Assembly: GCF_001541225.1 (NCBI RefSeq)
Contig: NZ_LMTS01000148.1
Coordinates: 17,675-81,674, forward strand
Origin: Variovorax sp. WDL1
Lineage (GTDB): Bacteria > Pseudomonadota > Gammaproteobacteria > Burkholderiales > Burkholderiaceae_C
DNA: 64,000 nt
Direction of reading: 5' to 3'
Part shown: positions 8,958-17,639 of the stretch, piece after piece
How the letters are laid out: the number at the start of each line of letters is the position of its first letter
Numbering within the stretch: position 1 is the stretch's first letter
Translations under genes and position numbers: made by a program
The notes under the pieces: generated by a model
Told to the model about the DNA's origin: nothing
Databases searched by the model: none
The model's input: the letters and a program-made list of their open reading frames with translations, nothing else

Positions 8958-11900
8958 TCATGCCGCCACGCGGGCGGCTTGCGGGTTGCGCCACTTGGCC
9001 ATCAGCTCGGCCCAGCGGGTGCGCGCCGCCTTGAGGTTGCGCTCCTTCACATGGCCGTAGCCGCGGATCTGCTCGGGCAGGCTCGCGATCTCGAGGGCCA
9101 GCGCATGATTGCCGGCCTCGAGGCCGGACAGCAGCTCCTCGATGCTCGCGCGGTACTCGCCGATCAGCGCACGCTCGGTCTTGCGTTCGTCGGTACGGCC
9201 GAAGGGGTCCAGCGCCGTGCCGCGCAGCCCCTTGAGCTTCGCGAGCAGGCGGAAGCCGGTCAACATCGCCGGGCCGAACTTCTGCTTCTGCAGCTCGCCC
9301 TTTGCGTTGCGCTGGGCAATGATGGGCGGGGCAAGGTGGTAGTTGAGCTTGTAGTCGCCCTCGAACATGCCCGCGACGCGCTCCAGGAAGCTGCGATCGC
9401 TGTGCAGGCGGGCGACCTCGTACTCGTCCTTGTAGGCCATCAGCTTGAACAGGTAGCGTGCGACCGTCTCGGCGAGGCTGGTCTTGCCCAGCGCCGCCTC
9501 GGCCTGCTGCACCCTGGCGATGAAGGCCTTGTACTGCCCGGCGTAGGCCGCGTTCTGGTAGGCCGTGAGGAACTCGACGCGCCGCGCCACCAGGTTCTCG
9601 ACCGTATCGCGCTTCTTGAACTCGACGACCTGCCCGGGCGAGACGCGCTTGCGCAACTCCTCGGGGCGCTGCGCCGCCTGTCGGCCCCATTCGAAGGCAG
9701 CCTTGTTGTTCTCGACCGCTACCGCATTGAGCTCGATGGCGCGCATCAGCGATGCGTGCTCGAGCGGGATCCAGCCCTTCTGCCAGGCATAGCCCAGGAT
9801 CATCGGGTTGACGTAGATGCTGTCCCCCATCAGGGAGGTCGCGGCGGCATCTGCATCGAAGGCACCAAGCCCCTCGGCGCCGACCGCGCGTGCGATCTCG
9901 ACGGCGCAGGCGTCCTGCGGGTTCTGCCAGTTGGCGTTGCGCACGAAGGCCGCGGTCGGCGTGCTGTGGCTGTTGAGTGCCACATGGGTGCGGCCCTCGC
10001 GCATGCGCGCCAGGGTCTCGGCGTTGACGCTGACGAGCGGGTCGCAGGCCAGTACCAGGTCGGCGGCAGCGGTGCCTACGCGGGTGGTGCGGATGTCGTC
10101 CTGCTTGTCGCCGATCAGCACATGGCTCCAGGTGGCGCCGCCCTTCTGCGCGAGGCCTGCCGCGTCCTGCGTGACGACGCCCTTGCCCTCGATGTGGGCA
10201 GCCATGCCCAGCAGTTGGCCAATGGTGATCACGCCGGTGCCGCCGACGCCGGCGACCACGATGCCCCACACCTTGCCGCCGGCGAGCGAAGGCAGCGCCG
10301 GCTCGGCCAGTGTGCCGAGTTCGACCGGCGTGGACGCCTTGTTCTTCGCCTTCTTCTTGAGCTGCCCTCCCTCCACGGTCACGAAGCTCGGGCAGAACCC
10401 CTTGAGGCAGCTCATGTCCTTGTTGCAGGTGCTCTGGTTGATGGTGCGCTTGCGGCCGAACTCGGTCTCCAGCGGCTCTACCGACAGGCAGTTGCTCTTC
10501 ACGCTGCAGTCGCCGCAGCCTTCGCACACCAGCTCGTTGATCACCACCCGCTTGGCCGGATCGACAGCGGTGCCGCGCTTGCGGCGGCGGCGCTTCTCGG
10601 TGGCGCAGGTCTGGTCGTAGATGATGGCGGTGGTGCCCTTGATCTCGCGGAACTCGCGCTGGATCTCGTCCAGCTCGTCGCGATGGCGCACCTTCACATC
10701 CTGGCCGGGGATGTTGACGCCTTCGTACTTCTCCGGCTCGTCGGTCACCACCACCACCTTGGCCGCGCCCTCGGCATGCAGGCTTTCCGCGATCTGCAGC
10801 ACCGAATGGCCCTCGGGCCGCTCGCCGACCTGCTGGCCGCCGGTCATGGCGACCGCGTCGTTGTAGAGGATCTTGTAGGTGATGTCGACGCCGGCCGCGA
10901 TGCTCTGGCGGATCGCCAGCAGGCCGCTGTGGAAGTAGGTGCCGTCGCCCAGGTTGGCGAAGATGTGCCGCTCGGTGGTGAAGGGCTGCTGGCCGACCCA
11001 CGGCACGCCCTCGCCGCCCATCTGCGTGAAGCCGAGCGTGGACCGGTCCATCCAGGTCGCCATGAAGTGGCAGCCGATGCCGGCCATGGCGCGCGAGCCC
11101 TCCGGCACCACGGTGCTGGTGTTGTGCGGGCAACCCGAGCAGAACCAGGGCTGGCGCGCGGCGTCGGCCACGCCGACGGCCTGCGGTGCCGCCATCGCGC
11201 GTTCCTTGGCCTCGAGGATGGCGAGCTGGGCATCAATGCGCGCCGCCATGTCCGCCCCGGCCGCAGCCAGGATGCCGGTCTTCTTCAGGCGGGTGGCGAT
11301 GGCCTTGGCGATCAGCGCGGGGTTCAGGTCGGCGTTGGCGCGCAGCAGCGTGTGCGCCGTCGGATTGGGCATCGACCATTCGCCGCCCGAATAGCCCTCG
11401 GCTTCATGCACCTCGCCCTCGTCGAACTTGCCGACCACGTTGGGCCGCACGTCGGCGCGCCAGTTGTAGAGCTCTTCCTTGAGCTGGTACTCGATGACCT
11501 GGCGCTTTTCCTCCACCACGAGGATCTCCTGCAGGCCGGTGGCGAAGTCGCGCGTGAGCTGGGCTTCGAGCGGCCACACCACCGCCACCTTGTGCAGCCG
11601 GATGCCCAGTTGGCGACAGGCGGCGTCGTCCAGTCCAAGGTCGAGCAGGGCCTGGCGGGTGTCGTTGTAGGCCTTGCCGCTGGCCATGATGCCGAAGCGG
11701 TCGTTCGGGCCCTCGATCACGTTGTGGTTGAGCCGGTTGGCGCGGATGTAGGCCAGCGCGGCGTACCACTTGTAATGCATCAGCCGCGCTTCCTGCTCCA
11801 GCGCGTGGTCCGGCCAGCGGATATGCAGGCCGCCCGGTGGCATCTGGAAGTCGGTGGGCACCACGATCTCGACGCGCTCGGGGTCGATCATCGCGGTGGC

Positions 11901-12563
11901 GCTGGACTCGACAATCTCCTGGATCGTCTTCATGCCCGACCAGATGCCGGCGAAGCGGCTCATTGCGAAGGCGTGGATGCCCAGGTCGAGGATCTCCTGC
12001 ACGTTGGTCGGAAAGAAGACCGGCGTGCCGCAGGCCTTGAAGATGTGGTCGCTCTGGTGCGCCGCGGTCGAGCTCTTGGAAATGTGGTCGTCGCCAGCCA
12101 CGGCGATCACGCCGCCCCACGGCGTGGTGCCAGCCATGTTGGCGTGCTTGAAGACGTCGGAGCAGCGGTCCACCCCCGGACCCTTGCCATACCAGATGCC
12201 GAACACCCCGTCGTACTTGTTGGTGCCCTGCGGCGCGAAGCCCAGCTGCTGCGTGCCCCAGAGCGCGGTGGCTGCGAGCTCCTCGTTCACGCCCGGCTGG
12301 AACACGATGTGCTGTTCCTTCAGGTACTTGCTGGCCTTCCACAGCGCCTGGTCGTAGCCGCCGAGCGGCGAGCCGCGGTAGCCGCTGATGAAGCCGGCGG
12401 TGTTCTTGCCGGCCTGCTGGTCACGCAGCCGCTGCAGCATGGGCAGCTTGACCAGCGCCTGCACACCGCTCATGAAGGCGCGGCCGTAATCCAGGCTGTA
12501 TTTGTCGTCGAGCGTGACGGTTTCGAGTGCCTTGCGGATGTGCTCCGACAGCGGTGCGTTCAT
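8958..12563 (-). CDS. Indolepyruvate ferredoxin oxidoreductase, fused alpha-beta
   Basis: A 1201-aa thiamine-diphosphate enzyme that decarboxylates aryl 2-oxo acids (indolepyruvate, phenylpyruvate and probably branched oxo acids) to acyl-CoA, passing electrons to ferredoxin. The N-terminal part holds the ThDP-binding halves (GYRGSPLGGYDQALW; GDGTYFHSGLLAIRQ). A Cys-rich 4Fe-4S segment lies near residues 676-720 (CEGCGDCSVKSNC ... CNKDMSCLKGFCPSF). The C-terminal gamma-type domain starts with GVGGTGVITIGQLLG near residue 770. IorA- and IorB-like parts are fused in one chain, as is usual in proteobacteria. It is divergent from the Lrp-type regulator, which may control it. The start codon is preceded by a hairpin holding the ribosome-binding site. 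Confidence 0.93.
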   Translation of the reverse strand: MNAPLSEHIRKALETVTLDDKYSLDYGRAFMSGVQALVKLPMLQRLRDQQAGKNTAGFISGYRGSPLGGYDQALWKASKYLKEQHIVFQPGVNEELAATALWGTQQLGFAPQGTNKYDGVFGIWYGKGPGVDRCSDVFKHANMAGTTPWGGVIAVAGDDHISKSSTAAHQSDHIFKACGTPVFFPTNVQEILDLGIHAFAMSRFAGIWSGMKTIQEIVESSATAMIDPERVEIVVPTDFQMPPGGLHIRWPDHALEQEARLMHYKWYAALAYIRANRLNHNVIEGPNDRFGIMASGKAYNDTRQALLDLGLDDAACRQLGIRLHKVAVVWPLEAQLTRDFATGLQEILVVEEKRQVIEYQLKEELYNWRADVRPNVVGKFDEGEVHEAEGYSGGEWSMPNPTAHTLLRANADLNPALIAKAIATRLKKTGILAAAGADMAARIDAQLAILEAKERAMAAPQAVGVADAARQPWFCSGCPHNTSTVVPEGSRAMAGIGCHFMATWMDRSTLGFTQMGGEGVPWVGQQPFTTERHIFANLGDGTYFHSGLLAIRQSIAAGVDITYKILYNDAVAMTGGQQVGERPEGHSVLQIAESLHAEGAAKVVVVTDEPEKYEGVNIPGQDVKVRHRDELDEIQREFREIKGTTAIIYDQTCATEKRRRRKRGTAVDPAKRVVINELVCEGCGDCSVKSNCLSVEPLETEFGRKRTINQSTCNKDMSCLKGFCPSFVTVEGGQLKKKAKNKASTPVELGTLAEPALPSLAGGKVWGIVVAGVGGTGVITIGQLLGMAAHIEGKGVVTQDAAGLAQKGGATWSHVLIGDKQDDIRTTRVGTAAADLVLACDPLVSVNAETLARMREGRTHVALNSHSTPTAAFVRNANWQNPQDACAVEIARAVGAEGLGAFDADAAATSLMGDSIYVNPMILGYAWQKGWIPLEHASLMRAIELNAVAVENNKAAFEWGRQAAQRPEELRKRVSPGQVVEFKKRDTVENLVARRVEFLTAYQNAAYAGQYKAFIARVQQAEAALGKTSLAETVARYLFKLMAYKDEYEVARLHSDRSFLERVAGMFEGDYKLNYHLAPPIIAQRNAKGELQKQKFGPAMLTGFRLLAKLKGLRGTALDPFGRTDERKTERALIGEYRASIEELLSGLEAGNHALALEIASLPEQIRGYGHVKERNLKAARTRWAELMAKWRNPQAARVAA

Positions 12564-12565
12564 GT

Positions 12566-12600
12566 CATGCCTCCCGACGAGCCGCCTCTAGGGAGGCATG
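12566..12600 (-). promoter_or_regulatory. Leader hairpin enclosing the oxidoreductase ribosome-binding site
   Basis: A perfect 10-bp inverted repeat (CATGCCTCCC at 12566-12575, GGGAGGCATG at 12591-12600) with a 15-nt loop ends 2 nt before the minus-strand ATG at 12563. Read on the minus strand, the 3' arm carries GGGAGG six nt before the ATG, so folding would hide the Shine-Dalgarno sequence. The structure is seen directly; a regulatory role is inferred. Confidence 0.5.
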
Positions 12601-12601
12601 C

Positions 12602-12652
12602 GCCCCCTCGGGGGGCAGCGAATACGCGAAGTGATGAGCGTGGGGGTCCATG
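12602..12652. repeat. Interspersed GC hairpin repeat, copy 1
   Basis: A GCCCCC/GGGGGC hairpin (12602-12616) is followed by GCGAATACGCGAAGTG and a GTGGGGG end. This pattern (C-run, G-run, gcg..cgaagtg..tggggg) resembles intergenic repeats common in Comamonadaceae genomes. A diverged second copy is at 39688-39737. Family assignment is from memory and unverified. Confidence 0.5.
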
Positions 12653-12832
12653 TGTTTTTGTCTCCGTGGCTGTGCCTCGTGGGCGTGGCGGTTGGGGGCG
12701 AGGCATCCGGGTAGGAACACTCCCCGCAGCCATCATGCTCGCAAAGTGTATGCCTGGCGCCTTGATAGGTGTTTGCGTTCTTTGCCCGTTCAAGGCCCCC
12801 GTTTGAAAGGATCTTGCTTAAGATGCCATTCC

Positions 12833-13345
12833 ATGGAAAGCATTGACAAGTTCGATCTCGCGATCCTGCAAGAACTGCAGGCGGATGCCCGGCTCACCAA
12901 CGCCGAGCTGGCCCAGCGCGTGGGCCTGTCGGCCGCACCGTGCTGGCGCCGGGTCCGTGCGCTGGAGGCGGCCGGCTACATTCGCGGCTACCACGCCGAG
13001 ATCGACCGCCACAAGATCGGCCTGGGCGTACTGGCCTTCGTGCGCCTGGACACCGACCGCGCCACCGGCGAGGTCACCCGCAAGATCGAGGAGGCGATCC
13101 GCAAGCTGCCCGAGGTCGTGGCCTGCCACTACATCAGCGGCACCGGCATGTTCGAACTGCAGGTGGTGGCCGAGGACCTCGACGGTTTCTCCCGCTTCGC
13201 ACTCAACAGCCTCATGCACCTGCCGAACGTGAAGGACCTGCACACCAGCTTCTCGCTCGGGGAGGTCAAGGCGAGCCGCGCATTGCCGCTGGGTCATCTT
13301 GCGCGCAAGACTGGCAAGCCCGGCCGGCCGGGGACCGGACAATAG
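12833..13345 (+). CDS. Lrp/AsnC family transcriptional regulator
   Basis: A 170-aa feast/famine regulator. The N-terminal winged helix-turn-helix (residues 5-60) includes LTNAELAQRVGLSAAPCWRRVRALEAAGYI. It is followed by the RAM/AsnC effector-binding domain (residues 70-150, with the GxYD-like YISGTGMFELQVV). ATG 12833 starts the family N-terminus MESIDKFDLAILQELQ. The gene is divergent from the indolepyruvate oxidoreductase with 269 bp between the starts, and 6 bp upstream of an MFS exporter. Control of either neighbour by aromatic or branched amino acids is an inference from family and position. Confidence 0.9.
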   Translation: MESIDKFDLAILQELQADARLTNAELAQRVGLSAAPCWRRVRALEAAGYIRGYHAEIDRHKIGLGVLAFVRLDTDRATGEVTRKIEEAIRKLPEVVACHYISGTGMFELQVVAEDLDGFSRFALNSLMHLPNVKDLHTSFSLGEVKASRALPLGHLARKTGKPGRPGTGQ

Positions 13346-13351
13346 CGGCAC

Positions 13352-14980
13352 ATGCCACCGATCTCGACCGAGGAAACCCCCGTCGCCCCGAAGCGCGTGC
13401 AGCCGCAGCGCATCGGCCCTTTCGAGCCGCTCAAGCTGGCCGTGTTCCGCATGCTTTGGAGCACCTGGCTGGTCGCCAACATCTGCATGTGGATGAACGA
13501 CGTCGCAGCGGCCTGGATGATGACCTCGCTCACCACCTCGCCGATGTGGGTCGCGCTGGTGCAGTCGGCTTCCACCCTGCCGGTATTCCTGCTCGGACTG
13601 CCCAGCGGCGCGCTGGCGGACATCCTGGACCGGCGGCGCTGGCTGGTCGCCACCCAGTTCTGGCTTGCCGGCACTGCGATCGTGCTGTGCGGCGCGGTGG
13701 TGATGGACCTGATCAACGCCCCGCTGCTGCTGGCCCTGACCTTCGCCAACGGCATCGGGCTGGCGCTGCGCTGGCCGGTGTTCTCGGCCATCGTGCCGGA
13801 GCTGGTGCCGCGCAGTCACCTGCCCGCCGCACTGGGCCTCAACGGGCTGGCGATGAACGCTTCGCGCATCATCGGACCCCTGCTCGCCGGCACGCTGATC
13901 GCGAGTGCCGGCACGGTCTGGGTCTTCGGCCTCAATGCGGTGCTGTCCCTGGCCTCGGGCTTCATCGTGTTGCGCTGGCGGCGCGAGCACAAGCCGAGCC
14001 CGCTGGGGCGTGAGCGGCTGATCAGCGCGATGCGCGTGGGCGTGCAGTTCGTTCGCCAGTCTCAGCGCATGCGCGCGGTGCTCACGCGCATCTCGATCTT
14101 CTTCCTGCACTCGACCGCGCTGCTGGCACTGCTGCCGCTCCTGGCGCGCAACCTGCGCGGCGGCGGGGCCGGCACCTTCACACTGCTCCTGGCCGCCATG
14201 GGCGCGGGCGCGATTCTCGCGGTCATGTTCCTGCCGCGGCTGCGCCAGGCGCTGTCGCGCGACCAGCTGGTGATCCGCGGCACGATGGTGCAGTCCGCCG
14301 CCACCGCGGTGATGGCGGTGGCGCCCACGGCCTGGGTGGCGGTGCCGGCCATGTTCCTCGCCGGCATGGCGTGGATCACGGTCGCCAACTCACTCTCGGT
14401 CTCGGCCCAGCTGGCGCTCCCCGACTGGGTGCGCGCGCGCGGCATGGCCACCTACCAGATGGCCATCATGGGGGCCAGCGCCTTCGGCGCGGCGCTCTGG
14501 GGCCAGGTGGCCGAGCTCTCCTCGCTCTACATCAGCCTGGGCATCGCGGCGGCGAGCGGCACCGCCTTCATGCTGCTGGCAATCCGCCATGTGACCGATG
14601 GCGTGGGCGAGGACGACGACACCACGCCCGCCCACAAGGGCTGGACCAAGGGCCCGCCGGCCGAAGCGCCGGGCGAGGAAGGCCGCGTGGTGGTCACCAT
14701 CGAATACGTGATCGATCCGGCGCGCGCCGCCGCCTTCCACGTGGTCATGCAGCAGACCCGCCGCGCCCGCCTGAGCCAGGGTGCGATCGGCTGGGAGCTG
14801 CTGCACGACATCGCCGAGCCTGGGCGCTATGTCGAAGAGGTCGTCGACGAATCGTGGACCGAGCACCTGCGCCGTTTCCACCGCGCTACGGCTGCCGACA
14901 TGGCGCTGCGCGACCGGCGCCTGGCCTTCCACCAGGGCGAGACGCTGCCCGTGGTGACGCGCTACGTGGTGCGGCGCTAG
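13352..14980 (+). CDS. MFS transporter (MFS_3/EntS-like) with C-terminal ABM-like domain
   Basis: A 542-aa inner-membrane protein. The first 420 residues are a major-facilitator transporter of the MFS_3 type (EntS-like). They open with FRMLWSTWLVANICMWMNDVAAAWMMTSL and carry a LPSGALADILDRRRW loop typical of the A motif. About residues 440-542 form a soluble domain resembling an antibiotic-biosynthesis-monooxygenase (ABM) fold (VVVTIEYVIDPARAAAFHVVM). That combination is known in MFS_3 members. It starts 6 bp after the Lrp-type regulator and is probably co-transcribed. Substrate unknown; amino-acid-derived or siderophore-like export is possible. Confidence 0.88.
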   Translation: MPPISTEETPVAPKRVQPQRIGPFEPLKLAVFRMLWSTWLVANICMWMNDVAAAWMMTSLTTSPMWVALVQSASTLPVFLLGLPSGALADILDRRRWLVATQFWLAGTAIVLCGAVVMDLINAPLLLALTFANGIGLALRWPVFSAIVPELVPRSHLPAALGLNGLAMNASRIIGPLLAGTLIASAGTVWVFGLNAVLSLASGFIVLRWRREHKPSPLGRERLISAMRVGVQFVRQSQRMRAVLTRISIFFLHSTALLALLPLLARNLRGGGAGTFTLLLAAMGAGAILAVMFLPRLRQALSRDQLVIRGTMVQSAATAVMAVAPTAWVAVPAMFLAGMAWITVANSLSVSAQLALPDWVRARGMATYQMAIMGASAFGAALWGQVAELSSLYISLGIAAASGTAFMLLAIRHVTDGVGEDDDTTPAHKGWTKGPPAEAPGEEGRVVVTIEYVIDPARAAAFHVVMQQTRRARLSQGAIGWELLHDIAEPGRYVEEVVDESWTEHLRRFHRATAADMALRDRRLAFHQGETLPVVTRYVVRR

Positions 14981-15282
14981 CCTGCTGCCCGCGGTCACGC
15001 TGAAGCGCTCGACAGCTTCCTGCGCCCCGGCCCTGCGGCATCGCGCCTTTGACAGCGACATGGAGACAGGCGTGAATGACCCATCGCGCCCGGCCCCTGT
15101 CCTGACCCAGGTCAGGGGGAGTTGGAGGCTGCGGCGCAGGGCGCGGTAGCATCGGGTGCCTGCGGGGCCGGGAACCTAATCCGGAGCTCAGACTCCCAAG
15201 GCATGATCGGCTGCATAAAAGGACCTTGCGTCCACGACGACAACAGCAGCCCGCACCGCACAACACACAGGAAGCCCTTTCA
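14981..15282. other. Intergenic region upstream of the IscR-like gene
   Basis: 302 bp without a supported gene. It holds a TTGACA at 15049-15054 with a weak -10 (GTGAAT) 17 bp further on. A 16-bp near-palindrome, CCTGACC-CA-GGTCAGG, spans 15101-15116. The palindrome lies downstream of that candidate promoter, as an operator would, and its TGACC-N2-GGTCA core matches the palindromes near oxc and tctC. No RNA gene seen. Confidence 0.5.
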
Positions 15283-15810
15283 ATGCGACTCACCACCAAA
15301 GGCCGTTTCGCAGTCACTGCCATGATCGACCTGGCGCTGCGTGAGCGCGCGGGACCGGTGACGCTGGCCGCCATCAGCCAGCGGCAGCGCATCTCGCTTT
15401 CCTATCTGGAACAGCTGTTCGGCAAGCTGCGCCGCCACAAGCTGGTCGAGTCCACTCGGGGCCCGGGCGGAGGCTATTCGCTGGGCCGAAAGGCGGCCGA
15501 CATCACGGTGGCGGACATCATTTTCTCCATCGAGGAGGAGCCCTCCCACAAGAGCGAGCCCGAGCCCGGCGCCGACGGCCGCTGCAGCACAGATGAACTC
15601 TGGGCCTCGCTGAACCGCCGCACGGTGGAGTTCCTCGACTCCGTCACGCTGCAGAGCCTTGTCATGGAACAGCTGGCCAAGGGCGTGAAGGTCGAGGACG
15701 GCCCGGCCGTCAGGCGCGTGCCCGCCGCCGCGACGGCCCCCAAGCGACCGCGGGTGAACGCACCCAACTCGGTGTTTGCGCTGGGCCGTGCGCTCGCCAC
15801 CAAGCGCTGA
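15283..15810 (+). CDS. Rrf2/IscR-like regulator with a reduced cluster site
   Basis: A 175-aa Rrf2-family regulator. The winged helix and wing closely follow IscR (MRLTTKGRFAVTAMIDLALR; SYLEQLFGKLRRHKLVESTRGPGGGYSL). IscR binds a 2Fe-2S cluster through three Cys and one His. Here only the third Cys is kept (C101, in GRCSTDELW). The first two positions read His89 and Pro95, and the His ligand position reads Asp104. No iscSUA genes follow. It therefore looks like an apo-type or altered-ligand IscR paralogue. ATG 15283 is the family start, although the open frame begins at 15226. Confidence 0.9.
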   Translation: MRLTTKGRFAVTAMIDLALRERAGPVTLAAISQRQRISLSYLEQLFGKLRRHKLVESTRGPGGGYSLGRKAADITVADIIFSIEEEPSHKSEPEPGADGRCSTDELWASLNRRTVEFLDSVTLQSLVMEQLAKGVKVEDGPAVRRVPAAATAPKRPRVNAPNSVFALGRALATKR

Positions 15811-15986
15811 AGCCCCCCTCGCTTCCGCTCACGGGCAGGAGCACGCGCAACGGCCCGCGCGCGCCGCCGGAATGCGAGCGCAGGCGTTGTCCGCCGGGCC
15901 GGGGCCAACTGCTGCTGGCCAGGATCGGCCCAGCAGGTCCGTCGGCTTCGACGCATTAGGATCGGCCCCAGCCAAGAGGAGCGAAC

Positions 15987-16526
15987 ATGCGCAGGAGCGA
16001 GGACAGCATCGGGTTCGGCAGCAGCCCATCGGATGGCGGCGTGCCGGTTTTCGGAACGCTGGACTGTGACGGCCCGCTCGTGGTCCAAGCCTTGGCATCG
16101 ATGCTGGAGCTGATCCGCGAACAGCTCGGCATGGACGTGTTTTTCATCTCCGAGTTCGTCGAAGGGCGCCGCGTGTTCCGGCACGTCGCGACGGCCCCGG
16201 CGATGGGCATCATCCACGTGGGCGGTTCCCACGCCATGGAAGACAGCATCTGCGAACAGGTGCTCGACGGGCGCGTGCCCAACCTTGCGCACGACCTGCG
16301 CGTCCTGCGCACCCGGCAGCCCCTGCCCGAAGTGACGAAGCCCATCGGCACCCATATCAGCGTGCCGGTGGTGATGCCCGACGGAAGCATCTACGGGACG
16401 CTGTGCGGCTTCGCGGTCGAACGCACCGTCGACCTGTCCGCGCGCGACGTGCGGCGCCTCGAAGTCGCGGCCCAGGCGACGGCGCGGGTGCTGGCGCAGG
16501 CGGCCGGGCACGCCACGGCTGGCTGA
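15987..16526 (+). CDS. GAF-domain protein
   Basis: A 179-aa single-domain protein. A GAF fold covers about residues 30-170 (MLELIREQLGMDVFFISEFVEGRRVFRHV; THISVPVVMPDGSIYGTLCGF). Such stand-alone GAF proteins bind small ligands or serve as partners of sensor enzymes, and no output domain is attached. The gene has its own 176-bp upstream region after the IscR-like gene. It converges on a minus-strand gene 25 bp downstream. The ligand cannot be predicted. Confidence 0.85.
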   Translation: MRRSEDSIGFGSSPSDGGVPVFGTLDCDGPLVVQALASMLELIREQLGMDVFFISEFVEGRRVFRHVATAPAMGIIHVGGSHAMEDSICEQVLDGRVPNLAHDLRVLRTRQPLPEVTKPIGTHISVPVVMPDGSIYGTLCGFAVERTVDLSARDVRRLEVAAQATARVLAQAAGHATAG

Positions 16527-16551
16527 CCCACCTGCCGCCCGGACCACCGCA

Positions 16552-17334
16552 TCAGCCCATCAACTTGGGATTGCGGCGCGCCTCGTCCAGCCTTTGCTGG
16601 CGGACCGTCTCGACACATTGGGCGCTGCGACGCATCTCGGGGCGAGCGCACTGGTTGTTCATGCAGACCGCACGGGCGACGAAGTTCAACCCTCCGCACC
16701 GGGCGACGGGCCTCTCGACGCCGGCACTTCGCACCGGGCGCGGCTTCGCAGCCGGCGGGGCGGACGTGCGCGCCATCCGAGAGGCGATGGGAGACTCCGG
16801 GACGAAGTTCATGGCGGCGGCCTCCGGTGTCAGCACCGGCGGCGGTCCATCGGCTTGGGTTGCGGCCACCGGCACGAGGCCCTGTGCAATGCGCGTGGTC
16901 TCGGCGGCAGCCGGCGGATCGACCAGGGCCACCACGCGCTCGATGGGCGCCGGCAGTGCAGCACGCTCCAGCGGCCGCGAAGGCACACCCGCATCGCGCG
17001 GGCCATGCGCCAGGAGCAACGTAACCGCGGTCACTGTGCCCCATAGCCCGACCAGTGCGATGAGGGCATAGCGGGAGTGACTCGCTTGGGTATCGCCCCC
17101 CGGGATCAGCGGCGAATGATGGGTTTCACCGTCCACCGTTGCGAAATAGGCCGGCAGCTTGCCGTCGCAGCCTTTGCAGAAGCGCGCGTGGCACGCATTG
17201 ATGGTCTGGCACGCTTCGCAGACCTCGGCTTGCGCAGGTTCGCTGCGCCAGCGCACCAGGTCCAGCAGGCTTCCGAAGGCAACGGCAGGCAGGGGCCTCT
17301 GCCTCGTCGCCTGCACGGGCATGGGAATGTACAT
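16552..17334 (-). CDS. Membrane-anchored protein with N-terminal zinc-ribbon-like motif
   Basis: A 260-aa protein of unknown function. Cys39, Cys42, Cys48, Cys53 and Cys56 form a short zinc-ribbon-like cluster (CEACQTINACHARFCKGC). One transmembrane helix lies at about residues 89-109 (YALIALVGLWGTVTAVTLLLA). A Pro/Ala-rich stretch follows. A second Cys group near the C-terminus (GGLNFVARAVCMNNQCARPE) may be disulphide-bonded outside the membrane. Cytosolic Cys cluster plus periplasmic tail suggests envelope sensing or assembly, but that is inference. ATG 17334 gives the complete zinc-ribbon end. Confidence 0.7.
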   Translation of the reverse strand: MYIPMPVQATRQRPLPAVAFGSLLDLVRWRSEPAQAEVCEACQTINACHARFCKGCDGKLPAYFATVDGETHHSPLIPGGDTQASHSRYALIALVGLWGTVTAVTLLLAHGPRDAGVPSRPLERAALPAPIERVVALVDPPAAAETTRIAQGLVPVAATQADGPPPVLTPEAAAMNFVPESPIASRMARTSAPPAAKPRPVRSAGVERPVARCGGLNFVARAVCMNNQCARPEMRRSAQCVETVRQQRLDEARRNPKLMG

Positions 17335-17639
17335 GTCGGACTCCTTGCGTCAGCAAAGCTCCGGGGCGTCTGTGCTGTTTATCCGGGCAGCCCGAAGCCT
17401 TCGAAAGCGGAAGTTCTCCTTGTTGAGCCAGGTACGGCGCGCGCTTGTCGGACAACACCTGATGCACCCGTCATCGTCACTTCAGGTGCTTGAACAAGCA
17501 GATCAGCGCGCACCACTGGGATCAACCAAACGATCAAATTTGATCTGAATTTTCCTTTTTGTTGGGGAAAACCATGGCTTAGTTTTTTTGTCCATGTGGA
17601 TAATTTTTCTATCCACCACTTTGCGGACCGGCCTGTCTC
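17335..17639. promoter_or_regulatory. AT-rich control region of the creatininase/ABC operon
   Basis: 305 bp without a gene, strikingly AT-rich between about 17515 and 17620. It holds a perfect 14-bp palindrome GATCAAATTTGATC at 17532-17545. A TTTTCC/GGAAAA inverted repeat spans about 17550-17571. A 7-bp inverted repeat GTGGATA/TATCCAC (17596-17602 and 17610-17616) has a GATAAT -10-like hexamer inside its first arm. These are good candidates for the promoter and for the operator of the RutR-like regulator at the end of the operon. The upstream gene is divergent. Confidence 0.55.

Noticed and set aside
8979..12806. 1275-aa open frame on the plus strand
   Set aside because: Exactly antisense to the oxidoreductase gene; His/Gly/Ala/Leu-rich composition typical of GC-skewed third-position shadows, with no domain motif.
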